The notes below the pieces were generated by a model. That model was not told the origin of the DNA. It searched no databases and was given only the letters and a program-made list of their open reading frames with translations. This document shows, in pieces, positions 35,101 through 56,190 of a DNA stretch of 64,000 nucleotides. Source of the DNA: Acanthochromis polyacanthus (lineage: Eukaryota; Chordata; Actinopteri; Pomacentridae); the NCBI RefSeq assembly GCF_021347895.1, contig NC_067134.1, positions 26,870,347 through 26,934,346 of the forward strand, read 5' to 3'. Position numbers and translations under genes: made by a program. How positions within the stretch are numbered: the stretch's first letter is position 1; each line of letters starts with the position of its first letter.

Positions 35101-37187
35101 AACGACGTGGGAGACGAGTGTGTTTACACTCAAACGCTGAGCTTCGGCAGCTCTTACACCTTGATCATCCCGTCAACCTTCGCATTTGGACCAAATGTAA
35201 CTTGTGAATATATTCTTAGTCACATTATGGCTCGAAGGTAAATCTTTTGAATGAGGTAACACATGTGAATGCCTGTCTGTGTACTGTAGTGTGCAGACTC
35301 CATCCGGCCAGTCATGGACATGAGTCCTAACTCCATCCACATGGCCTGGCAGATCCCGCAATATTTTCTCATGACTTTAGGAGAGGTGGTCTTCTCTGTC
35401 ACTGGCCTGCAGTTCTCCTACTCACAGGTAGATGTCTGAGAACACCGATAAAGCCCAACGAAAACACCTGAAAGTACAAATAATGAGTGGCATTTGGTAA
35501 TATAGTGTGTCCCAATGTCCAGATAGAAAGACTGATGATGTTATTAATGATGTTTTCTATGATTTACCGACACATGCAGCTGTAAATTAATTTTTTTCTG
35601 TTGTCCAGGCGCCCAGCAACATGAAGTCTGTACTGCAGGCCGGTTGGCTGTTAACAGTTGCTGTAGGTAACATTATTGTCCTAATTGTTGCGGAGGCTGC
35701 AACAATCCAAGATCAGGTGAGTGGATTAAATACATATTATTCATTTTCACATTAATGCCATTTTTTCATGTATGAAACTTGGTGTACCTACTTTTCATAG
35801 ACTATTATAACAGAGCTTGAGTTGGATAAGGTGACAGACAAACTCAGACATCACAGAGTGGAATAATTAATCAATTCCACATGACGTTAGGCTTTTTACT
35901 GTGTCCTAAACGTACACCACCAGTCAGACGTTTTTACACACTTGCAAATTTAAATGAATGAGAAAGTGTGTCCAGACTTTTGACTGGTGGTGTAAATGAA
36001 AAAGGAAGAAAGAACAATACTAAAATCACAGGAAAACTATGAAAAGGCCGCTGCATGCTACCTGCTTAGCACCAGACAACCGGCAGTTAAGTTCAGTTAG
36101 CATGTTGCTATTCAGTAGCTAAAGAGACATGCTTTTGTAGCTGATCAAATGAGAGCTGAAACAGGGATAATATTGTACTTTAAACACAACTCCAAATGAA
36201 AATGAACAGTTTGCATTCAACTGAAGGAACTCAAAGTAGGCACAAACAGTTCCTTAAACAGCCATGGCCATTTTAGCCTTCCTGTTTCTCTTGTGCTGTA
36301 GCATCCAACAGCATTAACCACGATGCTAGCGATGCTAACTTAGAGTGCACCAAAAGAAAGACAACAAAGCAGTTAGTGGGCGTAACTCCAGTTTTATGAG
36401 CACACAAGAAGCAGAACAGCAGAGGGTTTGTTATGTTTGCCAAAATGGTGAATTTTGGCTAACATACTGATCCTGCTGCATGTTTATGCTAACATGTTCA
36501 CATATTCTATGTACTTGCAGGCAACAGTATGTCAGTATCAAAAAGTTGGTTTATGTACGTTGAAGTATAAGAACAAAAGTATTAGTAACTGTACTTTATG
36601 GGGTCTGAAAATACTTCCCATCTTTAGCATCAGCGTTCCATCGCCAAGCCTGCTGACAGTAGCCATGAAACTTTTAGTTGATTTTCTGAGCGACTACTCA
36701 AATAAAACCAGTAGTTGCACTTCCAGAATTTTTTGTACATTTTAAAACTAACAAGACAGAGCATGATCATCTTTTTAAAGCATTGGACAGATCCAGGCTA
36801 GCTTCCCCAGCGTTCAGTCTTTATGCTAATCCAAGCTAACTCTAAGAGGAAGAATGGCATCAATTTTCTCATCTTCCTCTTGAGCACTTTTGTGAAACTT
36901 TTCCTCCAAATGAACACTGTGTGTGTGACTCTCGTCACTAGTGGGCCGAGTACCTCCTCTTCGCCTCGCTGCTGGTGTTCGTGTGCATCGTCTTCTCATT
37001 CATGGCCTATTTCTACCAGTACATCGACCCAAGCAAGATAGAAGCCCAGTTTGCCCACATGAAGCCCAACGAGAAGGAGAAGAGGAAGAGTTTGGACATG
37101 ACCAAGAAGAACGTCTATGCAAATGACAGGAGGGGCTCTGACTCCAGCGACTCCAGCGACAAGGGATCTCACCAGACCAAGATGTAA
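24082..37187 (+). CDS. slc15a1: SLC15A1 (PepT1) proton-coupled oligopeptide transporter, complete
   Basis: Proton-driven symporter for di- and tripeptides at the intestinal and renal brush border, of the POT/PTR2 branch of the major facilitator superfamily. Twenty-three coding exons sum to 2187 nt (728 residues plus stop; human PepT1 is 708) and every junction keeps frame. The protein starts [12 protein letters not shown]. Family hallmarks are visible: the ExxER motif E29-F-C-E32-R33 in TM1, His63 (equivalent to human His57), the PTR2 signature around [12 protein letters not shown], and [10 protein letters not shown]. The start ATG at 24082 opens a tiny 7-nt coding first exon; no earlier in-frame exon was recognised. 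It follows DOCK9 in the same orientation and converges on STK24. Teleosts often have two paralogues; the a/b assignment is open. Confidence 0.97.
24764..25245. mobile_element. Solo TTAA element (the inner part of the composites)
   Basis: Ends CCCTCGTGTCGTCCTGCGGG and (reverse) CCCTCCTGTTGTCCTCAT are flanked by TTAA at 24760-24763 and 25246-25249. Its length (482 bp) matches the inner element of copy 1. It shows that the inner element moves independently of the outer one. Confidence 0.75.
25385..25560 (-). repeat. LINE 3'-tail-like repeat
   Basis: CAAGATCAAAAATCTTTATTGCCATTATG is the reverse of a typical fish LINE 3' end with an AATAAAGA signal. The remainder is A-rich. Confidence 0.4.
26605..28318 (+). 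other. SLC15A1 intron 6, no recognised content
   Basis: Between exons 6 and 7. Unique-looking sequence; I see no transposon ends, no conserved motif and no coding segment that fits the gene. Confidence 0.5.
29091..29130 (+). repeat. (TG)20 microsatellite abutting the SLC15A1 exon 9 acceptor
   Basis: Twenty uninterrupted TG units are followed directly by the CAG acceptor (29131-29133) of exon 9. The tract replaces the normal pyrimidine tract. Confidence 0.9.
29134..31984 (+). CDS. slc15a1: SLC15A1 exons 9-15 (central TM segments)
   Basis: Exons: 29134-29216, 29299-29385, 30487-30576, 30667-30711, 30811-30843, 30940-31028, 31903-31984. Recognisable stretches are [44 protein letters not shown] and [20 protein letters not shown]. 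Exon 9 has an unusual acceptor made of a pure TG repeat followed directly by CAG. Intron 29386-30486 is filled by a degenerate tandem-repeat element. Exon 13 is only 33 nt and exon 12 is 45 nt, both in phase 0. Confidence 0.95.
29413..30425 (+). repeat. Degenerate tandem-repeat element in SLC15A1 intron
   Basis: Many imperfect copies of a roughly 20-25 bp unit, AAAATGACTCGAAAATTGTCC, surround a core that matches 18930-19110. GGTCAATATATAATTGAGGGA-type sequence marks 29413, 29757 and 30399. It fills nearly all of intron 29386-30486. Confidence 0.7.
31029..31902 (+). other. SLC15A1 intron 14, no clear feature
   Basis: AT-rich. The reading frame at 31246-31500 ([20 protein letters not shown]) is faintly reminiscent of LINE polymerase C-termini but too weak to call. 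Confidence 0.4.
32075..35196 (+). CDS. slc15a1: SLC15A1 exons 16-20 (large extracellular loop)
   Basis: Exons: 32075-32191, 32301-32441, 34477-34523, 34886-34993, 35082-35196. They encode the poorly conserved luminal domain between TM9 and TM10 typical of mammalian-type PepT proteins. Potential N-glycosylation sequons are present (for example NTT, NVT, NMS). Exon 18 (34477-34523) ends ATGAG followed by GCAAGT, a GC donor; the frame and the following residues RFLNGFN support this junction. The 2.0 kb intron 32442-34476 carries a small hairpin element at 33745-33825. Confidence 0.9.
33745..33825. repeat. 81-bp palindromic hairpin MITE
   Basis: TACACTAGTGGTCAAAAGTT ... AACTTTTGACCAGTAGTGTA with only a few mismatches between arms. 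It lies in SLC15A1 intron 32442-34476. Confidence 0.8.
35290..37187 (+). CDS. slc15a1: SLC15A1 exons 21-23 (TM10-12 and cytoplasmic tail)
   Basis: Exons: 35290-35427, 35609-35716, 36942-37187. They encode [20 protein letters not shown], the highly conserved [16 protein letters not shown] segment, the last membrane helix, and a long charged tail ending SHQTKM, then TAA at 37185-37187. The final T-K-M resembles a class I PDZ ligand; this is inference only. Intron 35717-36941 contains a hairpin element at 35913-35994. Confidence 0.95.
35913..35994. repeat. 82-bp palindromic hairpin MITE
   Basis: TACACCACCAGTCAGACGTT ... CTTTTGACTGGTGGTGTA, arms more diverged than in the copy at 33745. It lies in SLC15A1 intron 35717-36941. 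Confidence 0.75.
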
Positions 37188-37790
37188 AGCGACCGATTTG
37201 TCCTCGTTTAAAGCTGCTGGGCTCTGTCCTCGGTGTCTGAAGGTCCCTTGGTAATCGTGTTGGTGGAAGTCAGTGCACAGTTGAGCATGTGGAGGTTGGA
37301 GACCTCAGTGAGATGGTGCTGAAGTTGGAGAAGAGCTTAGATGGTTAAGGTCTTGGTTGGACAGTGTTAGTGAATGATTTTGGCGGTGATAATTGAAACA
37401 CTATTATTCATTTTCCAGCTTAAAATATGAAGGAAACACGACTTCAAATCTCTAGGTCTTGGTAATTTTTGCTCCAGCTCCACCGTGTAGCATCGTCTTT
37501 ACGTGATTTCTTGTCTTTTTTCATCTCCTGAGTGATGAACCATTCCAATATCTGTATTTATTTCCAAGCACTGTTGTATGTATTGTAATATATTGGGACT
37601 GTTGTGTATATATATATATTAAAACATTTAGATAATCTACTGTAACGCCGATTCAGTCAGAAATGCTTCGTATTCAAATTCAGATTTCATGTTGACCTTG
37701 CAGTCTGCTGCCCTGTGATGACAGCTGTTCATCAAGGTCTTTATGTGTTGTCTGTGAGAGAGAAAAAAAACATAAGGCTTCCTCAATAAA
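37188..37790 (+). terminator. slc15a1: SLC15A1 3' UTR and poly(A) signal
   Basis: An AATAAA hexamer at 37785-37790 (in CCTCAATAAACATC) is the best candidate end of the transcript, giving a 3' UTR of about 0.6 kb. Confidence 0.55.
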
Positions 37791-38177
37791 CATCTGTATC
37801 AGCAGCCGTTTCATTACACCCATGAAGTGGCATTATGTGCATTAAAACACTAATGTTTACAGAAAATCTCATGGCGGCTATAACGGTCGCAGAATCATGA
37901 GGAAGTCTTGTCCAGCAGGATCGGCTGCCGTAGGGCAGGTTTAAGGTGGATTTCAGTTGTATTTCTGCGAAATTACTCAGGTGTGCTTCGGAAAACGAGT
38001 CTCTACTTCAATCTCAGCTCTTTGTAAACCAAAACAGATTTATTTTTCATGTAAAAATACCTCCGATTTTGTAATTTCAGCATCTCAGACGTGACAATTT
38101 GCTGCAGCTTTACCTTTTAATTATGTTTAGTGGTTGTGTCTCATTGGTAACTTTGATGTTTAGGTTCCTCTAGGACA

Positions 38178-38560
38178 GAAGTGTCAAACTCATCTTAGTT
38201 CAGCTTCCACATTCAGCCCAGTTTGACCTCAAATGGGCCGACCAGTAAAATCACAGCATAATGGCCTGTAAATAACAACTCAAAATTTTTCCTTTGTTTT
38301 ATTGCAAAAAATTATATTCTGATAACGTTCATATTTAAGGAAAACATCGTGAACAACCTGAAATTTCTTTAGAACAGTAAGTTCAATCAGAGAAGTCTAA
38401 TACAACATTTATTTACTTACAAAACACAGAGTTTGTTGACATGTAGACTCCACATGTGCACAACAAAATGAGCAAGAAAAAGGTGATAAACACTGAAGCT
38501 GAACAGAAATAGTTTGGCTACAGAGAGGGTGATTTTGACAGCTACATTTTCCGCAGAGTT
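38178..38560 (+). repeat. hAT-like dispersed repeat fragment
   Basis: Begins AGTGTCAAACTCATCTTAGT followed by GTTTGACCTCAAATGGGCCG. This start is familiar from a widespread fish hAT-type repeat (memory). The right end is not clear. It lies in the spacer between the SLC15A1 and STK24 3' ends. Confidence 0.5.
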
Positions 38561-39171
38561 TTGCAGCTGTTTCTGTAAATCAGAACCACAAAGTAAATTA
38601 AATGCTTTGGATGACAGTCAGTGTTAGACCAGAACCATTAGAAAGGGTCTAAATGGCTTTTTTCAGCCTTTTTTAAGTTTTTCTTTTCTCTTTGTATTTT
38701 CTGCACTCCCCTTAGAAATCACCGTAATCATTCTAGAGTGATTAATTCTTTCCAAAAAATTATTAGAACCATCTGGTGGTGTCATGCAGAAAAAACAAAG
38801 CCCTGACTGCTACTACTAGCATAGTTTCTGTAAAATACAACAGATTACTCAAGAAAATTATCAACAGAAAATGTATTTTGTGAATCTTTTCTTTCATTTG
38901 TCAAGTGCAAATGACAAATGTTATTTAGTTCCAGCCTCCTATGTGGAACTGCTGCTTGTTTTTGTCGCATAAAACTGTTAACTCGAACCAAATTTTTCTA
39001 CTTTTCAACTTACAACCAATGCAATACTCACTTCTGCTACTTACTGTGCTTAGGCCTTATTTTCCCCAGTCGTTTTACGTCTATCTGACCTGCATGATGG
39101 TTAAAAAAAATGATTTCTAGCTCCGGAAAATGAGACATGAAAGACACAAAGTTCTCAGTTAGCATTAGATC

Positions 39172-40985
39172 TTTATTTCTCATGTCACTTTGAAAGCTTA
39201 CAAGGAGCTTACATTTAAATTGGGAGTTCTCAAATGACACAAGCAAAGATTATATACAGTACTATAAACTGTCAGCTATGATAAAGGAGACCAAATGTAC
39301 ACATTTTTGTAGTTATTTCCGTAGCATATGTTTTTCTGTAAGGTATAGATTTTTTATTTTTTTTTGCCAGAGGCAGGTGCCCATATCCATAAAGCATTCC
39401 ATATTTCCATACTCAACTCTTTGCGGTTACAAAAATATCAGATATTTCTTAATTTCTTTCAATCCCTGTGTTGACAAGTGCGTCTTGATGCAACTCCTCA
39501 ACATTATTGCTGCATTAGCACAGTAGTAAATTCTGGAACTCTTAAGTAAACATATATAGTAAAACATGGCTATTAGCGACATTTTTCGGTTTGTTTTTTT
39601 CTTTTTTTTCCTCTTACAAGTTTCTTTAAATACTCGACACACTTTCAAAGTGCAAAAAACTGATCTGAAAATTAGAACAAAAAAAAAAAAGGTGCAAATC
39701 ATACTAGAAATATCTGGTGAAAGCATAAAAGAGGACATGGCACTTCTATAGCACGGTGTGGAAGTGAGAACAGAAATGTGTGGATAATAAGGATGGCGTT
39801 GGATTCTGCAGCTCGTCTCATTTGGCCGTGAGCAAAGTGTCATAACATGATTGCCTTCTATGGTCCTTGCCACTTTATTCAGCGCCTTTACTTTAGTTTC
39901 TAAGCACTGCTAAGGAGAAATAATACTTCACGATATCGGCGTTCCTCCTCGTTAATTGTCCTCTACCTTCATTCTTGACCTACACAATTTAAAAACTGAT
40001 AATTGTCTAAACATAAGCGTGGGAAGCGGCTCTCCCCGTCAACTACTAAAACAAAGGAAACGCTTCTGGCTCTAAACAAAGTAAGTTTAGTATCGTAGTT
40101 AGTCTGATGATTGAAATGGGAGATTGGAACTCAAACACTGATGAATCTCACTCACCGACGAGTAAAAGAAAACTAACTAAATCTCGGATGAAATGCCAGA
40201 ATGCAGACGTGTGCATCTCGAAAAGGCAAGGCATTTTCTGTTCCTTTCTCTCTCCGACTAACTTTTGAAGATCTTTAAATATCTACTTTTAAACATTATC
40301 AGTATCTACAAAATGCGCATGACCATTTTGTACACAGTGATTCATTTCCTCGCAATGACAACTTGTAATCATGTACAGCATGGCGAGCCCCCCTCCCCTC
40401 CCACTGCCTCGGAGGACCAAGTCCACTTAAAGCACTTTACCTGAGGTTTCGTTAAGAATGCTGCAATTTGCCTAAACAGGGAGTCGAACATACGCACACA
40501 CTCACGGATGCCCACACACAGCTCGCACACGAAGATAATATCCCTGCAGGTTCATCAAGCATGCTTTCAGAGGTTCTGGGGATATGAGGCCTGCATTAAG
40601 AGGGGGGACTGAAGTCTTGCCGTGGATTTCAGGGGAGATTTTCGGGCTCCTTCGTCGAGCAGATTCTATGAGGAGTCTCTCGTGTACGGAGCTCAGAGTC
40701 TGACTTGGCGGTTGCCGTTTTTCTGGCTCCGACTTTGTCCCGTCACGGCCTTTTCAACTTCTCCTCCTGAGGCTCTCCGGAGTTTCTCTTTTCTCCTCCG
40801 CTTTGGAGTTCAGTAATTTGTACAGGCTAGGTTTAGTACCCCCCCTCTCCCTCCCCACGCGGGAGGTCGAATGCAGTCAGCTGGTATTGAATGACTTAAC
40901 CCCTGACTTTTAACCCTCTGGCCTGGCTGTGGTGTTGGTTTGGGGGGGGGCCTGGGAGAGCTGGGCTGGGGCAGAGAGCCAATCA
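39172..40985 (-). terminator. stk24: STK24 3' UTR, candidate poly(A) signal
   Basis: A minus-strand AATAAA (TTTATT at 39172-39177 on the plus strand) lies 1.8 kb past the stop. A long 3' UTR is usual for STK24. No coding features or transposons were recognised in this stretch, consistent with a UTR. About 1.4 kb separates it from the SLC15A1 poly(A) signal. Confidence 0.45.
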
Positions 40986-49733
<8,748 letters not shown>

Positions 49734-50460
49734 GGCGACGCAGACTGGATTTGCGCCTCGTCCGACGACGCAGCGCTGAGATGTGCTCGGCTTATGTTTA
49801 CAGTCCCGGCGCTGGTCCAGTCACTGTTAGCAATCCTGGGGGACACCTGGTGACCCAGGTCTGCTGCGAACCGAGCCAGAGAGGGAAAAAATGGTCCTTC
49901 GTTCACACACCAGCGTGCCTTTCCCGTGTCGGAACAACCTGAACTCCCCCTGAAACAGCTGAGCAAGCTAACGGACGTCTGCTAATGCTAACTCCAAGAA
50001 ATCCGCAATGTTAGCTTGCTAGCCAGCTGGCTAAGGGTTAACCAGTGCCTTAAATTCAATCTCTCCCCCGGAGAAGTGACTAATTGTAGTTCTCGGAGAC
50101 GAGGACTTAGCAACAACTATTCATTCCGACATTATCCCGTCACTTTCTGAAAGCGGATTCTCTCGCTAACGATGTTGTCAGCTAGCTAACATGTTAGCGG
50201 GTTAGCTCGCTAGCCAACGCAGGCGACCTGACAAACGTTCCGTCAGCGAGCTGCTCGGAGCACAATCCGTGTGCACCGCACAAGTCACCCGCAAAAACGG
50301 AGCCTCGGACAAACCCAGCTTCTACCTCTGCACTAACTTGTCTCCAGTAAGATCTACAGGTCTGGCATCTGCAGCAAGGATAGCTCGCCAGTGTTTTTGT
50401 TTCCTCCCTCACTTTCGTCCCGTAGTCTCGGCCATCTTGTCGGTGATGTGACGCCTGGAT
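49734..50460 (-). promoter_or_regulatory. STK24 5' UTR and GC-rich promoter region
   Basis: The DNA upstream of the STK24 ATG is GC- and CpG-rich compared with the AT-rich flanks and contains motifs such as GCCATCTTG (minus-strand CAAGATGG, YY1-like) at about 50,433 and GGGCGGATCC at 50,461. This is typical of a housekeeping CpG-type promoter. The transcription start cannot be placed from sequence alone. Confidence 0.5.
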
Positions 50461-50569
50461 GGGCGGATCCGGATCCGGATCAGCGGCTACATCCTGACGA
50501 CCAGCCCACCTACCCAGGTGCTGGTGCCAGGTGGAGAGATGGAGGTCTGGCAAAGTATTTCCAAGTGAT

Positions 50570-50830
50570 CCCAAACAGATGGATAGATGGATACTTTATT
50601 AATCCCAAATGAAATTCAAGTGTTCAGCATCTTACATATAACAACAGACATAACATAAAACAACACAGGCAAGTTAACGTTAACGTTAACGTTAAAGGTG
50701 AAAGTTAAAGGTGAAAAATGACACTGACAGATAACCAGCATCAGTTCTGAGGATGGATGGATGGATAGATGGATGGACACTTTATTAATCCCAAAGGAAA
50801 TTCAAATGTTCAGCAGCTTACATATAACAA
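50570..50830 (-). repeat. Two adjacent LINE-tail copies with GGAT microsatellites
   Basis: GGATGGATAGATGGATACTTTATTAATCCC... occurs at about 50,578 and again at 50,773, each followed by AAATTCAA and ACATATAACAACA. Read on the minus strand this is the TTGGGATTAATAAAGT(ATCC)n tail of a fish LINE/SINE. (GTTAAC)n lies between at about 50,673-50,692. Confidence 0.6.
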
Positions 50831-52215
50831 CATAAATAACAAAAAGACAAGACAGGCAGGTTAGTAACATTAAACATTAAAGGTTAGTTTATACTCTGAA
50901 AAAAATGCTGCACAATGCTATTAAAAACACTTCTAATTTTAAAATCTATAGAAATATTACATGTATTAAAGGCCAATATGCAGTATTGACACATTGCAAG
51001 TGATTCCAGGTGATTTCAAGTGACTTTGACAGGTAGTAAGACAACAGTTGTGTAAAACTATGTGAGGTGCATAGACATATTTGAGTTCACAAAAGATTTA
51101 CATAAATATCCATATTATTCAACCACATAATCCTTACTGGGAGGATTTCAGTCTTTCACAGTAATCTGCTGAATTGTCCCCTAAAGTCTAATAATTACTA
51201 AACCTTTCAGTCAACTCTACCAAAGCAACACCATGTTTGCATTGGATCTTGCATTGGAAAACCTGCCCTACACTTTCCATTATTAAATTATACATTATTT
51301 TGTGACAATAATCACATCACACAATGTTTTCTTCTATTGCTTTACATCGCGTAGCCCTGGAGTGACATAACGCAATTGCATTATGAGAAATCAGATTCTG
51401 CAGGTTGGTCTTGCTGTTCACAGATCGGACAGTTCCACAGTGTGACCAGATGGGGGCGCCCCAGCATAAAGCTCAGCATCCTTGTGTAATCTGGAGGCTG
51501 ATGCCGGCGCATCGCGTGCTGCGGCGACAAATAACGATGGGATGGAGCACTTGTGTAGCTGGAGAGTGGCCAAGCACATTTAATGTAAAATCATGCAGTA
51601 TTTATTTAAAGGGAGAACATTACAGTGATCACGGTGGTGGTTGATTCTTCTCCAACAAGAGGCCAGGCATGGAGCACGACATGATTGAGAAAAATCCACA
51701 TGGGTACATCAGACACTGCAACATGGCTGTGCAGATGATATGTTTAAATTCAAATAGATTTATTTTAATTTGAAGCCTTTAAAATAGAGAAGCAGAATGA
51801 TAGATGCATTTTCCACTTGATGATCTACACTTGTCCGGATCAAATGTGCCTCACTGTGATGTTATAAATCTATCTATTCAGGAGTGATTGTACATTTCTG
51901 GGTAAAAGTGTGCGCACTGACTCACTTGTGCGCCTCATCATCCAGGGCTGAACGCGTGTAATGGGAAGCACTACCTCCCTCCTTCATGCGTAAATTATGT
52001 AGGGCAGGACGGGAATGCTTTGCTACCTCCATTTGAGAAAACCCGGCCAGTAATTGTTGAGGAAGGTGGAGGGGGGTGAGGGAGGGAAAAAAATCGAGAA
52101 GAAGAGAGGAATCAAATCAAACAACAAAAGCGACCCTCGCTGTCAGCCCAGTATCACTGAGAGGCGGAGGAAGCACATCACGACTGTCCTATTGTGAAGC
52201 CAAGGAGGAGAAAAG

Positions 52216-53548
52216 ATGGACATCACGGATCAAGGAGCTCAAATGGAGCCGCTCTTGCCAACGGTAAGCCCAAAGAAACGCGTTTATGTCCAGTTTGGAC
52301 ACAGGCTAGTTTATAATGCCAGACTAGACCTGAATGAGCTGATGGTCTGCGGTTTATTTCTCCTTTGATTGAAGCAGTTATGAGAGATTTGTGCTTGTGA
52401 TTGACCAATATTTGGACCGGCTATGTGTCGCCTGGCCGTCATGGCAAACATGGATATTGCGCACCATAAATGGGGCAGAAATTCTCCTCCATATCCCTCA
52501 TAGAACCCATGATTACACTACAGCCATCACACAGAATGCATCTGTGCACAGGTAGATTCATTTTCCTCCTGTTTTCTGCATAGTATATATATGAATATGG
52601 TTTAGCAGTGGTGGTTTCCAACATTCACCTGCACGAACGGAGCCCTGTGTGTTTTTGTCACATCCTAACATAGAAATCCACAGTAGTCCTGCCCTCCACC
52701 TGCAGCTCAAGCATCCCAACATGTGGTTTATTTAACGGGTGTGTTGGTGGAGTACAACAGCTGGTCAGAAACGTGTCCGCTCAGGTCCTCTGGTCCCACT
52801 GGCAGAGTTTCAAACGTCCAGCCTTGCTTCTGCGCTCAGCCTCCCCTCATTAGCATTCAGGTGAGACTGTGCGTAGAAGAGCAAAAAACAAACAAACAAA
52901 AAAAAACATGTCCGCTGCCTTGGATGTACAGTACAGTCAGTGCTGGAGCAGAGGGATGAGATCTATTGCTGCGTGCCAACCGGTGATTGCTCTAAAGACA
53001 GATCAATACTCTTTGTTCTATTTGCGGATGCGTTACATGAGGACTTTTTTTTTTTCCAGAGGTTACAGCGGCGTGCAGTGAAGCCTGGTTGTGGTGTGGG
53101 ATGGCTGTTCTGTTTCCCCTGCAGTCTCAATGCAGTGTGCTTCTTCCCTGTCACTGTAACTCATTGCTGCTTCCCCTCGTCCCTCCTCCTACGCAGCAAG
53201 CGTTGTCATGGTTTCCCTGGGATGTGTATGAGTATGTGAGGTGTTAGCATGGCGAGAGTGTCAGGGATTCCTCGGTGCACAACATGACTGGAATAAAGCA
53301 TCATATTGTTCCCTGTTTTCCTGCCAGGCTACCAAGTTCCCAAGGTCAAGCATGAGAGTACGTTTAATTTACAACAGGAAGGGCTGTATGTGAATGCATC
53401 AGTTGGGTTGCCTCCATGCTGGGGAATCTCTTAACAGATCATTTGGCGTCACAGTAATGTACTCACATGCCTCACTTTTGTCTTGTAGACTGATTTCTTG
53501 TTGTTGTTTGACTTGCAGGAACAAGGTTCCCAGGAAAGTAAAGATGTG
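52216..53548 (+). CDS. Candidate first coding exons of an unidentified + strand gene
   Basis: A purine-rich leader precedes ATG at 52216. The 48-nt exon 52216-52263 reads MDITDQGAQMEPLLPT and ends in a perfect GTAAGC donor. A matching phase-0 microexon 53519-53548 (EQGSQESKDV) has a pyrimidine-rich TTGCAG acceptor and a GTGAGT donor. The rest of the gene would lie beyond 64,000. I do not recognise the protein. The first exon is separated from the STK24 promoter by about 1.8 kb in divergent orientation. The main alternative is a chance ORF with chance splice sites. Confidence 0.35.
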
Positions 53549-54372
53549 GTGAGTACATTTCTCTTGCTCTTTTTCTGGCCTGCTAATGTCATATCAATGG
53601 AACGATAACTTGTTTGAATGAACCTGGTAAAAGCCTGTTAAAATGCCCCCTGCTTAAGGGATAGAATCAAAGAAATCAGCAAGGAAGTATCGAGAAAGGC
53701 GATATATGTACTCAAATCATGTTTACAGTAATGCAATTGTGATGTGTTTTTACTTTATGTTTCTAATTAAACACATTTATGTTGAATATTATATATATTT
53801 ATTGCACAAAAATAAAAAGTAGAATGTATACAATAGAATTCTACCACATGCACCCTCAGTACTGTGCAGTACTTAGGGGTTTGATTTAAGCATTTTACCA
53901 ACATGTAATGATTTTGAGCTTAAATTTGTACATTCTAGATTTTATTTAGGTGGTTCTGCATCATCTGAAGATTGTATCGCTGGGGCACAAAGATTATTTT
54001 GAATGAATGTGTGAGCTGTCTACAAGCAAGTACAGTATGCACTAATTCTCACAAGTATGTACGGGTTGTAGGTTGTAAATAAGGCCTCAAAGTTTAACAC
54101 TCATGGAAAATGAATTGCCTTTGTATCAAGGTATCTTCAGTTTTCATAGAATACTTGGGAGTATTTGCCTTGAAGTTAATTTATTTTGTAGCAAAAACAT
54201 GCTTTGGGTTTCTTCTTTATATGCAGCAATGTTCTTCTTGAATGTACATTTTAGCAGCTGTTTAAAACGCCAACACTAAATATGCTATTTTTTGTTTCAC
54301 AGTGTAGCTGCAGTCACACAATCAGACATTTTTAAAAAGTACAGTAGGAATTGGATACAGACTTTTTAGAAA

Positions 54373-54724
54373 TACACTACCATTCAAAAATGTGGGGTCA
54401 CCGAGGCAATTTCATGTTTTACACGCTTTTCTCCATGTGCTAACATAACTGCACAAGGGTTTTCTAATCATCAATGAGCCTTTCAACACCATTAGCTAAC
54501 ACAATGTAGCATTAGAACACAGGAGTGATGGTTGCTGGAAATGTTCCTCTGTACCCCTATGGAGATATTCCATTAAACATTTACAGCTAGAACAGTCATT
54601 TACCACATTAACAATGTCTACACTGGATTTATCATTTATTTAATGCTATCTTCATTGAAAAAATGATTTTCTTTGAAGAATACTAACAGTTTTAGGTCAC
54701 CCCAAACTTTTGAACGATAGTGTA
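54373..54724. mobile_element. Complete Tc1-type MITE (~350 bp)
   Basis: TACACTACCATTCAAAAATG and (reverse) TACACTATCGTTCAAAAGTT inverted ends. The interior matches 9310-9590. TA-rich flanks fit TA insertion. Confidence 0.8.
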
Positions 54725-55959
54725 TCTAAAGATATTCTAATGCGGATTAATATTTTACTTTGAAAATGCAAGAAACTCAGAGAATATGTTGTTTTAGTGG
54801 CTCTAATTTCATACATATGATTGATAAATAGGATTTGAAGGCTTCACCCAGTGATAAAAATGTATCTAGAAGTAAAAAAAATAAATGATTAGACAGATTT
54901 CCAGATCACTCTGATGTTGATGTAGTACGATCACATTTAACTGCTAATCCACGTTTTCAATAATCTGTAATCTACAGTAATATTGCACAACTGCGTGTGG
55001 TTAATTAGACAGCTTGCTCAGCAGATGTGGAGCATTTTTACATCACAATAGTCACACATGTTACGATGCATCTGGCGTCCGCAGCATGGTGACATAAATA
55101 AATCACGGTAGGTAATGGGAATTAAGTGGAGTTAGACCTGTCAGCGTCTGAAATGGCTTTGAAGAGCGTGCAGGGCATGAGCGTAAGCAGACGACCGAGT
55201 CGGCCACGGAGAAGAGTTTTGATGCGTGCATGTCATCTGTTCTGACAGAATATTGCTTATACAACTGTGGGCTGAGAGCCAGACTGAGGACAAGACTGAG
55301 CACAAAGTGTCTGCCTCTGGCTAAACTGCTAATCCTCCACTTATCTTTCTTTCCCCCCTCAGGATTTCTGTATTAGAAAGTATCTTGAATAGGCAGTTAC
55401 GTTTGTCCCTTTTGTTGTTTCTTAGTAGTTAAGGTCACTCAAATGCTCGTCTGACTCACTGGATGTCGGTTTGCTGGTAGAAGGTTTCCACTGGCTGTAA
55501 TGAAAAATTAGACCGAACCTGAAGGTTTCGCGAAGGATTTTTATTCGTTAATGACATTTTATCATTATTTTGAGGATACACAGAAGCTTTTATCCCCCTA
55601 TAGCAGAATGATTGTGTGGCTGTAGCTACTCTGTTCTGATATAATGAAGGCCACGCATCATACAGATGTCTTTTAGCATTTATTTTATCTTCAGTCAGCA
55701 TGGAAAACATGAAACTGTCTGGTGATGGTAGTGTATGTATCCATTATCTAAACGCTGCTTAATCCTAACTGTGATCAAACCACGTCTAAATGATCCTGAG
55801 TAGGTTTTTCTGCAGTAAGCTCTGTAAAAACATAGCATATCGAACAACATATATGCTACATGGCAGAGACAAATAGAAATAAATAAGTTTTAATCACCCT
55901 GTGAGTTCAAACATTTATGAAATGATGACAGAACATAACAAGAGCAATCCGAGATTTCT

Positions 55960-56190
55960 GACCTCCGCCAAGGGAAGAGGATACGAAGTTGGAAAATCTA
56001 AATCCGGATCCAGAATCCAGATCCTTAACCGGATCAACACAAAATTTGAATGGAGTCTTCCGTGGGCCAAGATCCACCTCTGGTGAAAATTTCATGAAGA
56101 TCCGACAAGTAGTTTCCGAGAAATCCTGTTCACAGACAGACAAATAAATAAACGGACCCGATCGCATAACCTCCTTGGTGGAGGTATTAA
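55960..56190 (+). repeat. RTE-like retrotransposon/SINE 3' tail, second copy
   Basis: CTCCGCCAAGGGAAGAGGAT, GAAAATTTCATGAAGATCCG, CAGACAGACAAATAAATAAACGG and CTCCTTGGTGGAGGTATT in order. CTCCGCCAAG at the start and CTTGGTGGAG at the end are inverted relative to each other. Confidence 0.55.
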